A stretch of DNA of 64,000 bases, taken from the NCBI GenBank assembly GCA_947625045.1, contig CANQMW010000005.1, positions 1 through 64,000 of the forward strand, in the 5' to 3' direction. This stretch comes from an uncultured Oscillospiraceae bacterium (GTDB taxonomy: Bacteria; Bacillota; Clostridia; Oscillospirales; Oscillospiraceae). Below are positions 33,201 through 40,501 of this stretch, one piece after another. The stretch's first letter is position 1. Each line of letters opens with the position of its first letter. The position numbers and the translations under genes are program-made. Under the pieces are notes generated by a model. That model saw only the letters and a list, made by a program, of their open reading frames with translations, searched no databases and was not told the DNA's origin.

Positions 33201-33842
33201 ATGAAATCCTTTGGTGAAAAGCTGAGAGACGCCCGTCTGAATAAGGGCTTGAAACAGGCGGAGGTTGCTGAAGAGCTGGGATGCGCGCCGACTTCCCTGA
33301 CGAACTGGGAAAACGGCAAGGTCAATCCTTCCTTAGATGTGCTGTCAAAGCTGTGCGTAGTCTATGGGATCTCGCCGCTCTCCTTATTGGAAAGGGAATA
33401 TGAGTACGGCGATCTTGTGTCCATAGCAAAAAAGCCCGTTTCTGAACGGACCTATGAAGAGCAGATAGCGTTGAACTTTTCGGAGCCGATCCTTGACAGG
33501 CTCCTGGCTATTGAAGAACATCGTAAGGAAGCTGCACGCGTTGAAGCGATAGCAGCCTTCCTGCGTGCCACTGATTTGTTGAACCGGTTCGGCGGTGCAA
33601 TGAACAGAGCGGAAATTGAAGCTGTAAAGGCGGATTATGATGCGCTTGGCGGTGCTGATGCCGATATACTGTTTGCATACCATGCTTTGACGGCAGACAA
33701 TAAGATTGCTTTCCTATCTATGCTGTCCGGGCTTCTTTCCGATAGCAGCAATTTGCAAGCACTCAATGACAAGATGGAAACAGCACAGGCGTTCACGTTG
33801 GACAGACTTATGACCCAGCGCAGAACGATACAGGAAAGATAA
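33201..33842 (+). CDS. XRE family repressor
   Basis: 213 aa. The N-terminal HTH_3 domain is FGEKLRDARLNKGLKQAEVAEELG with the recognition helix CAPTSLTNWENGKVNPS. The C-terminal 140 residues are helical with no peptidase S24 Ser/Lys motif, so LexA-like self-cleavage is not expected. Position and divergent promoters make it the presumptive repressor of the element. Confidence 0.88.
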   Translation: MKSFGEKLRDARLNKGLKQAEVAEELGCAPTSLTNWENGKVNPSLDVLSKLCVVYGISPLSLLEREYEYGDLVSIAKKPVSERTYEEQIALNFSEPILDRLLAIEEHRKEAARVEAIAAFLRATDLLNRFGGAMNRAEIEAVKADYDALGGADADILFAYHALTADNKIAFLSMLSGLLSDSSNLQALNDKMETAQAFTLDRLMTQRRTIQER

Positions 33843-33858
33843 CGGGGCTTTACAAGAA

Positions 33859-33886
33859 GGCCGCTGCGGGGAAACCTGCGGCGGCC
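33859..33886 (+). terminator. Probable terminator after XRE gene
   Basis: GGCCGC and inner bases pair with GCGGCC around a GAAA loop; ATTTCATTTG follows. It begins 17 nt after the repressor stop. Confidence 0.65.
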
Positions 33887-33940
33887 ATTTCATTTGTTGA
33901 CATGTTCGGGCAATGCGCCGCGCCCCGGCAAAGGGGGCGC

Positions 33941-34035
33941 ATGACGGTCGATGACGGTCGTATACTAAAATTCCCCACGGGAAACCCTGTTTTTGTATTC
34001 TAAAAGTTTTGTATATGACTGTCATCGACCGTCAT
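33941..34035. repeat. 25-bp near-perfect inverted repeat around 45 nt
   Basis: Left arm 33941-33965 (two tandem ATGACGGTCG units then TATAC) and right arm 34011-34035 (GTATATGACTGTCATCGACC then GTCAT) match at 23 of 25 positions. The AT-rich spacer holds TATACTAAAA- and TATTCTAAAA-type half-copies. It fills the 328-bp gene-free gap 33843-34169 between the repressor and the accessory block. An att site, replication origin or large transcriptional hairpin are all possible. Confidence 0.7.
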
Positions 34036-34169
34036 TTTCCATTGTGTGTATGGCGGAAAATAAATTTGAAAGCTGTGCCCGGCAGGCGTTGACTTTCATG
34101 GGATTCAGAGCGTAAATGTCACTCGCCAAGGGGCACGGACCCCTTGAGTACCCGTAAGGAGGAACGCAA

Positions 34170-35054
34170 ATGACTATCCACCTGAACACCCATCCAGACG
34201 ATCGCAAGGATATGGTCAAGGCCATTTCCGAGCGGACAGGCCTGGACGCCGCCTACATGGGACCTCCCTCTTTCGCCTACCAGATCGGCGCGGTGACGGT
34301 CAACCGGGACGGCACCATTGACTATGAACAGGACCCCAGCATGGACGGGGTGATCCCCCTGCTCATCGAGCGGGGTTGGCTGGACCCCGGCGAATATGAT
34401 CTGGGAGCCGAGGAGACCGACGCCAGCGCCCAGCCGATTTCAGAGCCGCCGGCGGACGTCACCGCAGTAGCCATCCGCCTGCCGCTGGAGGACTGGACGG
34501 TCCAGGAGGCGAAGAACCTGCTCCGGCTGGTCTGCAGCAAGCAGTACTTGATCCGCCGCATGACCGGCAACGATGACCTTTACCTTTCTTCCGCCTTCAC
34601 CAATGCCATAAGCACCAAGACCGACCACGAGAGCATCGCGGACATCCAGGCGGATTTGAAAGCCGGGATGGGGCGCGGCGAGATCGCGGGTGTGAACTTC
34701 GCGGACGACACTTTCATGATGGCTTTTCCCTACGATGCACAAGACACCACCCGCTGGGAGGCCATTGGAGAGCTGATGCGCGGGATGATGCGCATGGCCA
34801 AGGCGGCCACCCGCGTGAGCCTGGATACCCGAGTCACCGCGGAGAACGAGAAATATTATGCCCGATCCTGGCTGGTGCGGATGGGCTACGGCGGGCCAAA
34901 GCATAAGGAACTCCGAGCCACGCTGCTGGATCACCTGAAGGGTTATGCCGCATTCAAGAGCGAGGCGGACATGCAGGCACACAAGGACAAGTATGCTGCC
35001 CTCCGCAGAGAGCGGAGGGACACAGATCCAGTGAGGAGGGATAACGATGACTGA
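34170..35054 (+). CDS. Mobile-element 'virulence-related'-type protein, function unknown
   Basis: 294 aa, soluble. The N-terminal ~75 residues (MTIHLNTHPDDRKDMVKAI, PPSFAYQIGAVTVNRDGTI) match a module I recall from proteins labelled 'virulence-related' in clostridial conjugative elements. The central part is helical (LEDWTVQEAKNLLRLV). The C-terminus is basic (YAALRRERRDTDPVRRDN). AAGGAGG is 9 nt before the ATG. It overlaps the next gene by 8 nt. Confidence 0.7.
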   Translation: MTIHLNTHPDDRKDMVKAISERTGLDAAYMGPPSFAYQIGAVTVNRDGTIDYEQDPSMDGVIPLLIERGWLDPGEYDLGAEETDASAQPISEPPADVTAVAIRLPLEDWTVQEAKNLLRLVCSKQYLIRRMTGNDDLYLSSAFTNAISTKTDHESIADIQADLKAGMGRGEIAGVNFADDTFMMAFPYDAQDTTRWEAIGELMRGMMRMAKAATRVSLDTRVTAENEKYYARSWLVRMGYGGPKHKELRATLLDHLKGYAAFKSEADMQAHKDKYAALRRERRDTDPVRRDNDD

Positions 35055-35565
35055 TTACATGACACACAAACTTGCTGATTTGAGAGCCCGGCAGGAGGCA
35101 GAGGAACACATGTCCTGTCCTCGCTGCGGCGCGGATACCATGAAACACCCTGTACATACGAATGCGATGAGCCGGGTGGCGGACATATTTATCTGCGACG
35201 CCTGCGGCACCACCGAGGCCCTGCTGGCACACATGAACCAACAGACGCCGCTGACCAACTGGGCGGCATTCAAGCCCACGGGGCTGCCCTCCGATTTCAA
35301 AGCCCGGCTGGCCAGAGATGTGCTGGAGGAGGTAGTCAGGAACCAGACGGAGACGCTGACACGCATTTTCCGGCTGTGCCAGGATGACCCCAAGAACGCT
35401 GCGGAGTACCGGCTAGAGGCATTTGAGAGCTGCCCCGGGCTGACCGAGCTGTGGACGGAGCCCTTCGCCGCCAAGTACCAGGCGCTGGACGGGAGCGCGG
35501 TGGTCCGCTTGACGATGAGCGGGGACGGGCATCCGCTCCTGGAGGCGGGCCTTGCCGACAAATGA
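35047..35565 (+). CDS. Zinc-ribbon protein, function unknown
   Basis: 172 aa. Near the N-terminus is a four-Cys zinc ribbon, CPRCGADTM and ICDACGTTEALL, followed by a helical domain. It overlaps the preceding gene and is the only other plus-strand gene of the accessory block. No family recognised. Confidence 0.75.
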   Translation: MTDYMTHKLADLRARQEAEEHMSCPRCGADTMKHPVHTNAMSRVADIFICDACGTTEALLAHMNQQTPLTNWAAFKPTGLPSDFKARLARDVLEEVVRNQTETLTRIFRLCQDDPKNAAEYRLEAFESCPGLTELWTEPFAAKYQALDGSAVVRLTMSGDGHPLLEAGLADK

Positions 35566-35582
35566 CCCCAGGACGATTTGAG

Positions 35583-35608
35583 AGCGTCGGGCAAAAATGC
35601 CCGGCGCT
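35583..35608 (+). terminator. Terminator after zinc-ribbon gene
   Basis: AGCGTCGGGC pairs with GCCCGGCGCT around AAAAAT, followed by TCTCTCTT. Confidence 0.7.
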
Positions 35609-35728
35609 TCTCTCTTGCCGACACGCGCCCCACACGGCGCAGGCTCCCTGGCCTTGGGCAGCTTTCCCGGTCTCGGTCCAAAAGCCCGACACGGCCCCAA
35701 CGTGGGCGCGACACGGGCAAAAGGAAAA

Positions 35729-35752
35729 GCCGCCCCCCGATTTGGGAGCGGC
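35729..35752 (-). terminator. Terminator after gamma-glutamylcyclotransferase gene
   Basis: GCCGC-CCC pairs with GGG-GCGGC; TTTTCC follows on the minus strand. One copy of the dispersed motif forms part of the loop and right arm. Confidence 0.7.
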
Positions 35753-35769
35753 AGGCGACGGATGCGCCA

Positions 35770-36204
35770 TTACCGACTGAGGCAGCGCGCAAGCGCCGGT
35801 TCCAGGACGGTCTCGATTTGGGAGACAAGGCCCAGTTTTTCATAGGCCCTGCGGATGGCGTTGTAGTATGGCTTCGCGGGGGTCCCTTCTTTATAGCCGG
35901 TGTTCATGATGTACACCATGCCCTTGATTTCAGAGCCGTCGGCCATGCGGACCGTGGCCTCCTCCTTGCTGTAGTAATACGGGAACCCCTCATAGTAGTC
36001 CAGCCTTCGTTCATCAGTGTCGCTGATTTCCCAGACGGCCACCGGCACACCCTTGGTGCAGGTGTCGTCGGGCTCCACTGTGGCATGGCGGTAGAACTCC
36101 AGCCGGTGATTTGGGAGCATACCCAGGCCCAGGAGCTTGGCGTTGGGAGTGCGGACGGCCATCTGGCCCTCCACCATGTTGGACCCGTATGCGATGTACT
36201 TCAT
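35770..36204 (-). CDS. Gamma-glutamylcyclotransferase-like (AIG2/BtrG) protein
   Basis: 144 aa of the GGCT fold, which releases or transfers gamma-glutamyl groups as 5-oxoproline. The start MKYIAYGSNMVEGQM carries the YGSN substrate loop, and LDYYEGFPYYYSKEE places the catalytic Glu. AAGGGGG precedes the ATG at 36204; longer forms of the frame read into the next gene and are rejected. With the amidoligase and amidotransferase it forms a peptide-amide making and breaking set. Confidence 0.88.
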   Translation of the reverse strand: MKYIAYGSNMVEGQMAVRTPNAKLLGLGMLPNHRLEFYRHATVEPDDTCTKGVPVAVWEISDTDERRLDYYEGFPYYYSKEEATVRMADGSEIKGMVYIMNTGYKEGTPAKPYYNAIRRAYEKLGLVSQIETVLEPALARCLSR

Positions 36205-36220
36205 CTGAAAGATTCCCCCT

Positions 36221-36481
36221 TTACTGCTCCCAGCGGCCCTCGTAGATTTCCTCGCTGGTGCCGTCGCGGTGATACACGCTGCGCCGCAGCCACCCGTTGC
36301 CCTGAAACACGAGCACACTGATTTTATCGGGGAAAATTGAGATGTGCAAGGTCTCTCCGCTCTCGTTGACCCCACGATAAATCGTGTCGTCGATTTCCGA
36401 GCCAAGCTCATCCATCAGCGCGACTATGCTTTCCCGGTCATCGGTGTCGAGCTTGATGTTCTTTTTCGTACTCTCGTCCAT
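36221..36481 (-). CDS. Hypothetical protein of the amidoligase block
   Basis: 86 aa, acidic N-terminal helix (STKKNIKLDTDDRESIVALM) and a beta-rich C-terminal half (TLHISIFPDKISVLVF, WLRRSVYHRDG). No family recognised. It precedes the cyclotransferase gene by 16 nt. Confidence 0.7.
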   Translation of the reverse strand: MDESTKKNIKLDTDDRESIVALMDELGSEIDDTIYRGVNESGETLHISIFPDKISVLVFQGNGWLRRSVYHRDGTSEEIYEGRWEQ

Positions 36482-36517
36482 TGTTACCCTTTCTGCCCTT
36501 TACCCTGGGCGCGGGTT

Positions 36518-36610
36518 GATTTGAGAGCGTGTGGCTCCCGCGACGCTCCGGGACCTGGGAGCGTTTCGGCCTGTGCCGAAGGCCATCGTCAGGCGGGTCG
36601 ATTCAGGAGC
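36518..36610. repeat. Direct repeat A, copy 1 (~93 bp)
   Basis: From GATTTGAGAGCG to GATTCAGGAGC. It matches copy 2 at 37481-37572 along nearly its whole length, including GTGGCTCCCGCGACGCTCCG and GGCCATCGTCAGGCGGGT. Each copy starts and ends with the dispersed 11-bp motif. The right end runs into the 3' end of the amidotransferase gene. Confidence 0.85.
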
Positions 36611-37217
36611 ATTTCGTGGGCGCGGCCCAGGGGCTGCGCGGCGCGGTGTAGCTGCCGTTGCTGAAGAGCAGTCCTCGCTCGTTGATGAATTCCCCGATGG
36701 GGACTATGTACCCGCTGGCGTCCATGATGGCCAATTTGGAACCTGCCAAGTGTCTGATGAGGTTCAGTGTGCTGGGGTCCCGCAGGTCCGCTGGCCCTCG
36801 GAGGATTTCGGAGAGGTAGTCGGTGATGAAGATGGCCGTGTCGCTGTACTCCTTGTTGGATGGGTCGGCGGTCAGGTGGATGATGCCATTGTGGGCGATG
36901 CCGCACTGGCACTCCACGTTCAGGGCTTTCATGTGGGCCCGTCGATTTGAAAGCGGAAACGGGTGTGTCATTTGCGGGTTGACCCCGGCCTGGGTGCTGA
37001 TGCGAAAGTGGTACACCACCGGGTCCCTGGCGGTGAAGTGTTCCCGGCGCAGGGCGTCCAGCAAGCTGTCCACATCCATGAATCCCTTTCGGATGTGGAC
37101 CTTGCCATCGCGGGCGTACATGTACCCCGCGCCGTGTGGGTTGTTCTCGAACATGGTCCGGATGGTTCCGAAGGTGGGCTGGCGGACCCCAGCCTTGGAT
37201 GAACAAATGATGCACAT
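36603..37217 (-). CDS. Class II glutamine amidotransferase-like protein
   Basis: 204 aa. Cys2 of MCIICSSKAG is the expected N-terminal nucleophile after Met removal. NPHGAGYMYARDGKVHIRKG, VVYHFRISTQAGVNPQMTHPFP and CGIAHNGIIHL are the Ntn-hydrolase glutamine site. It is short and has no synthetase domain, so the ammonia or the hydrolysed amide must pass to or from a partner. GGAGG is 8 nt before the ATG at 37217. The neighbouring amidoligase is the obvious partner. Confidence 0.88.
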   Translation of the reverse strand: MCIICSSKAGVRQPTFGTIRTMFENNPHGAGYMYARDGKVHIRKGFMDVDSLLDALRREHFTARDPVVYHFRISTQAGVNPQMTHPFPLSNRRAHMKALNVECQCGIAHNGIIHLTADPSNKEYSDTAIFITDYLSEILRGPADLRDPSTLNLIRHLAGSKLAIMDASGYIVPIGEFINERGLLFSNGSYTAPRSPWAAPTKCS

Positions 37218-37249
37218 GATTTTGACCTCCTTGATTTGAAAGCTGTGGC

Positions 37250-37459
37250 TCAGCGGCTCTGGACAATGGTCAGTTGGAACTCGGTCCCGTCGGGCAGGGT
37301 AATTACCAAGCCCGCGTCGCAGGTCATCACGCCGGCCTCGTCGAAAGTGTGTACCCGCAGGTTCTCCCAAAGGATGTCGTCATCGTCGTTGGCTGTGCCC
37401 TCGATCAGGTTCCGCAGACCGTTCTGCAGGGTCTCCTCGGTAAATTCGTTGTCGTACAT
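37250..37459 (-). CDS. Small hypothetical protein of the amidoligase block
   Basis: 69 aa, acidic (GTANDDDDILWENLRVHTF, then TCDAGLVITLPDGTEFQLTIV). No family recognised. GGAGG lies 9 nt before the ATG at 37459. The longer open frame upstream of that ATG is a shadow of the amidoligase gene. Confidence 0.75.
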   Translation of the reverse strand: MYDNEFTEETLQNGLRNLIEGTANDDDDILWENLRVHTFDEAGVMTCDAGLVITLPDGTEFQLTIVQSR

Positions 37460-37480
37460 TTTTGCAAACCTCCATGTTTT

Positions 37481-37572
37481 GATTTGAGAGCTGTGTGGCT
37501 CCCGCGACGCTCCGGGCCTGGAGCGTTTCGGCCTGTGCCGGAGGCCATCGTCAGGCGGGTTGATTTGGAAGC
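37481..37572. repeat. Direct repeat A, copy 2 (~92 bp)
   Basis: Second copy of the repeat at 36518-36610, 963 bp away, in the same orientation. The two copies bracket the amidotransferase gene and the 69-aa gene. Confidence 0.85.
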
Positions 37573-37578
37573 TGTGTG

Positions 37579-38445
37579 TCAGGAGGCCAGCCGCCAGGCG
37601 GAGTTGCCGGGCAGAGCCTTGGTCAGGTGTTCGCGGGCGGTCTTGAATTCGTCTCCGATAAAGCCCAGCCGGAGGAGCCAGCACCGGAAGGTGTACTTGG
37701 GGTTGTCGGTGACCGGGCGGCGAGGGCTGGCGGAGCCCACCGTGAGGGCCTGGTAGGAGATGGCCAGGCACAGCTGGATGTAGGCCTTGACTTTTCCGGC
37801 GTGAAGTGTGCTGTTGAAGGCCCGGAACTCGATGGTCCCTTTCTGGAACACACTGTGCAGGTTCAGCAAGTGGTACCGGCTGATATCGTAGTGTTGTGAA
37901 GCGTGGTACAGCCAGTCGTAGTCGTCGTACCAAAGCCGTGCGAAAGCCTCCATAGTCTGGGGCTTCTTGGCATTCAGCCGCCGGAGGAAGTCGGGGTCCA
38001 CCGGCGCACACCAGCGTTCGCGGCGAGAGGGGTCAATTCCCAGGGCAAGGGTCAGCAGGTCCTCTTTGGCGTTGACTATGTTGACCAGGTTGCGCAGGGT
38101 CTTGGGTGTGTGTTCGCCGACCCCGACGTGGACGTGGATGCCGCAGGAGGAATGTGCCTCGGCGCCCGCGGCTTTGAGTTCGCGGACCAAGGCCTGCACG
38201 GTCTCGATGTCGTCCCAGCGGCAGATGGGGCTGACCACCTCGGTCCGCCTGCTGGAGACATCGTTGATGGAGGAGTCGGAGACCACCTTCCAGACACGTC
38301 CTGTACCGTCTGGTATCTCCCGTGTGTCGTAGGTCCCGCCGGTGTAGTGGACGGTGGTTCCAAAGTGTGCCGCGATGACCGCCGCGGCGTCGGCGCGGGT
38401 GATGTGTCGCATTTCGAGTTCGATGCCAAAGGTCTGGTTTTTCAT
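37579..38445 (-). CDS. Amidoligase family protein (Amidoligase_2)
   Basis: 288-aa member of the glutamine-synthetase-fold COOH-NH2 ligases, which make amide or peptide-like bonds with ATP. Active-site landmarks: FGIELEMRHI (metal-binding Glu pair), TEVVSPIC, SSCGIHVHVGVGEHT and GTIEFRAFN. The start is the ATG at 38445, after AAAGGAAG. Established comparative genomics of this family (Iyer, Aravind and co-workers, as I recall) links it with amidotransferase and GGCT-like genes in mobile elements, as found here. Confidence 0.9.
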   Translation of the reverse strand: MKNQTFGIELEMRHITRADAAAVIAAHFGTTVHYTGGTYDTREIPDGTGRVWKVVSDSSINDVSSRRTEVVSPICRWDDIETVQALVRELKAAGAEAHSSCGIHVHVGVGEHTPKTLRNLVNIVNAKEDLLTLALGIDPSRRERWCAPVDPDFLRRLNAKKPQTMEAFARLWYDDYDWLYHASQHYDISRYHLLNLHSVFQKGTIEFRAFNSTLHAGKVKAYIQLCLAISYQALTVGSASPRRPVTDNPKYTFRCWLLRLGFIGDEFKTAREHLTKALPGNSAWRLAS

Positions 38446-39194
38446 GGGGTGCGCTTCCTTTCGTTTTTTTGCCGCCCGGTGGGGTCCCCCCCCGCGGCGT
38501 GACACATTCATCGCTCTGCCGCGGCGAAATAGCAACCCGATTTACTGCACAAACCTGCGCCCCGCGGCTTGTGTACTAGCGACAAAAACTGGGCGAAAAC
38601 GGGCTTTTTCCGCCCGCCGCCCGGCGATTCCCTTGCCGCCTGGAAGCCCGGAACCCTACACACGCCGCCCGGCAGCCTTCCTTTTTCGCCCCAAAAACCG
38701 CGCACCCGGACGCCTGCCCGCACCGCCCACGCACCCGTCCGCGTGTACGCGCGTAGCGCCCGTGCGCCCGCCTGCACCCGCCCGCGCCGCCGCACCCGCT
38801 CACGCCCGTCGCGTACCCGCCCCTGCCCGCCTGTGCACACCCGCCGCGCCCGTGGCCCCGTGACCCCCAGGGGGGTCTAAATCCTTGGGGTGCGTTACTA
38901 AGAGACCGCGGGCCCCTCTCGCGTAAATTTCCGCGAAATTCGGGGAGGGGGTCAAACGGCCCAAAGCATACAAAAAACCGCCCCAAAAGGAGCGGTTATA
39001 GCGTCTGTTACATGATTCAAGTGGGTGAACCACGAGAAAAAGTACGCGTGGGGTTGATTCAATCCGCGCGCTTGGAGCGCATTCTATGAATAAGGTGAGA
39101 TATGCCCCGCCCTTGCGTTCGTGGGAGCGCCGGCGTATAATCACAGACAGAGAAACAAGCATTGTGTTTTTGCAAGAGTTTGGAGAATGATTCT
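38446..39194. other. Gene-free, extremely C-rich tract and junction DNA
   Basis: 749 bp with no believable gene. 38560-38880 is strongly C-rich and G-poor on the plus strand, with CCCG/CCCA runs about every 5-10 nt, which opens long meaningless frames on both strands. 38862-38960 holds CCCCAGGGGGGTCTAAATCC, GGGCCCC and GGGGAGGGGG blocks. A hairpin at 38976-38997 and a stretch leading to the next promoter complete it. It probably contains the right edge of the accessory DNA. Confidence 0.6.
38976..38997 (-). terminator. Minus-strand terminator-like hairpin
   Basis: AACCGCTCC and GGGGCGGTT pair around TTTT with one mismatch, followed by TTTT on the minus strand. No minus-strand gene lies upstream in the window, so it may be a relic or insulate the accessory block. 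Confidence 0.6.
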
Positions 39195-39605
39195 ATGAAA
39201 CACGAATGCAGGATCACCGTACTGGAAACGACATGTTTTCCGGAGCTTCAGGAGAAATACCTGGCCGATCCGAAGGCCGGGCCGTGTCCCTTTTTCAAGG
39301 CCGGCGACACGTTTTTGCTCAAGCGCACGCCGCAGCAGGATGATTTCTACCACCTGATGAACGGGAAATTCTGCGGCGAGGCGTGGGACGCTGTGAGTCG
39401 GTATGTTTACACGGCCCTCCAAGGCGGCTCGATCATGCAGGGCTGGACAAATGATGACCGGATGATGATCGCCTGCTGTAACGACGGCACAAGGCCCGTG
39501 ATATTCAAGATCGAACGCATCGACATCCCGGAAAATGAGGAAGAGCGGGTCTGGCTGGAAAAACAGGATTTCAGCAATTCCGCCGGGGACGCTTATACAG
39601 GCTGA
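39195..39605 (+). CDS. TIGR04076 family protein
   Basis: 136-aa cytoplasmic protein. The pattern CRITVLETTCFPELQEKYLADP, GPCPFFKAGDTFLL, FCGEAWDAVSRYVYTALQGG and DGTRPVIFKIER is that of the TIGR04076 family, whose function is not known. It has several conserved Cys. GGAGA lies 9 nt before the ATG at 39195. It is the first chromosomal-looking gene after the C-rich tract. Confidence 0.85.
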   Translation: MKHECRITVLETTCFPELQEKYLADPKAGPCPFFKAGDTFLLKRTPQQDDFYHLMNGKFCGEAWDAVSRYVYTALQGGSIMQGWTNDDRMMIACCNDGTRPVIFKIERIDIPENEEERVWLEKQDFSNSAGDAYTG

Positions 39606-39658
39606 GCCGATCCGGGGCAACGGATGATGAATGAAATGGGACATATCAGGATAACAGC

Positions 39659-40414
39659 ATGAAGATACAGCAGATACGAAACGCAACGCTGAAAATCAAA
39701 TACGGCGATCAGACGATCCTTCTCGATCCGTGGCTGCAGGATAAAGGGACCGGTTTCTCCGCAGGCGTGGTGAGAGCGGAGATGGCAGGCGTTCGCAATC
39801 CTATGAACGACCTGCCCATGACGCCTGAAGAAGTCCTTGCCGGCGTGGACTTCTGCCTTGTGACCCATATCCACCCCGATCACTTCACGCCGCACTACCT
39901 GCCGAGGTCAATGAAGATCGTCGTTCAAAACAGCGAGGACCTGCGCGAAGCGGAATCCATGGGTTTTGAAAACGTCGCTGCCTTTGAGGGAGATACGCTG
40001 CGCTTTGGCTCTGTCACCGTCACGAAAGTGCCCGCTGTCCACGGAGACAATACCAAAGTTGCAGAGATGATGGGTCCTGGCAGCGGCTATGTCCTGAGCG
40101 GAGAGAGCAGAAAGCTCTATATTGCCGGGGACACGGTCTATTGCAGCGCTGTGGAACAGACCCTTGAGAAATATCGGCCAGATGTGATAACTCTGAATTG
40201 CTGTGCGGCGACCATGCCCGTCGGACGGCTCATTATGGACCTGGCCGATGTGGAAGCGGTTTGCAGGAGAGCGCCCAAGGCGCTTGTGATCGCCACCCAT
40301 TTGGGCAGCGTCAATCACGCGCTGCTGACAAGCGATGACGTCCGGGACTTTGCACTGGCCCATGGACTCGCACAGGTGTGCGTGCCGGAAAACGGCGAGA
40401 CCATAGAGATATAA
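39659..40414 (+). CDS. MBL-fold metal-dependent hydrolase (UlaG-like)
   Basis: 251 aa. The metallo-beta-lactamase site is THIHPDHF (about 70-77), with AVHGDN and YIAGDTVYC supplying further ligands, and a C-terminal ATHLGSVNH. The start KIQQIRNATLKIKYGDQTILLDPWLQD in parts is typical of the UlaG/YtnP-like group that cleaves lactones or phosphodiesters. Substrate unknown. Probably co-transcribed with the gene 53 nt upstream. Confidence 0.88.
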   Translation: MKIQQIRNATLKIKYGDQTILLDPWLQDKGTGFSAGVVRAEMAGVRNPMNDLPMTPEEVLAGVDFCLVTHIHPDHFTPHYLPRSMKIVVQNSEDLREAESMGFENVAAFEGDTLRFGSVTVTKVPAVHGDNTKVAEMMGPGSGYVLSGESRKLYIAGDTVYCSAVEQTLEKYRPDVITLNCCAATMPVGRLIMDLADVEAVCRRAPKALVIATHLGSVNHALLTSDDVRDFALAHGLAQVCVPENGETIEI

Positions 40415-40453
40415 GCTGGTTTCCCTTCGTGGATAAAAACCAAACAGAGATCA

Positions 40454-40492
40454 AGCGCCCCCATTCCCGACCAATGGGAATGGGGGCGCTTT
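40454..40492. terminator. Bidirectional terminator
   Basis: AGCGCCCCCATTCCC pairs perfectly with GGGAATGGGGGCGCT around 7 nt, between the convergent hydrolase and ArsR-AraC genes. Confidence 0.9.
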
Positions 40493-40501
40493 GTCTGCCA
40501 T

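Larger units (their letters stand above)
24747..33842. mobile_element. Phage-like integrated element with serine recombinases
   Basis: Ten minus-strand genes from an excisionase-like protein (33004) through a P4-type primase-helicase, small unknowns, a VRR-NUC nuclease, one HK97-type capsid gene and small HTH/SHOCT/DUF6809 genes to two large serine recombinases, with a divergent XRE repressor at the right. No terminase, portal, protease, tail or lysis gene is present. Exact att sites were not found; the accessory block to 38.4 kb or the C-rich tract to 39.1 kb may belong to the same or a second element. Confidence 0.7.
34063..37572 (+). repeat. Dispersed same-strand motif GATTYRRRAGC, about 19 copies
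   Basis: Copies start at 34063, 34102, 34436, 34653, 35077, 35293, 35420, 35575, 35739, 35815, 35926, 36108, 36392, 36518, 36600, 36944, 37233, 37481 and 37562 (some with one mismatch). The commonest form is GATTTGARAGC. All read on the plus strand, regardless of gene direction. They lie both in the intergenic junctions of this block and inside coding frames. Spacing is irregular (39-425 bp), so it is not a CRISPR array. Function unknown. Confidence 0.75.

Noticed and set aside
34063..37572. GATTTGAGAGC motif as CRISPR repeats
   Set aside because: The unit is only 11 bp and spacing ranges from 39 to 425 bp, inside and outside genes; no cas gene is present.
38508..39162. Several open frames of 100-170 codons on both strands
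   Set aside because: Pro/Arg/Ala-rich composition from the C-rich tract, no ribosome sites, overlapping on both strands; no gene is supported.
24650..39194. Search for att direct repeats at the two ends of the accessory region
   Set aside because: By eye I found no shared core longer than a few bases between 24650-24746 and 33843-34169 or 38880-39194, so no att sites are claimed.
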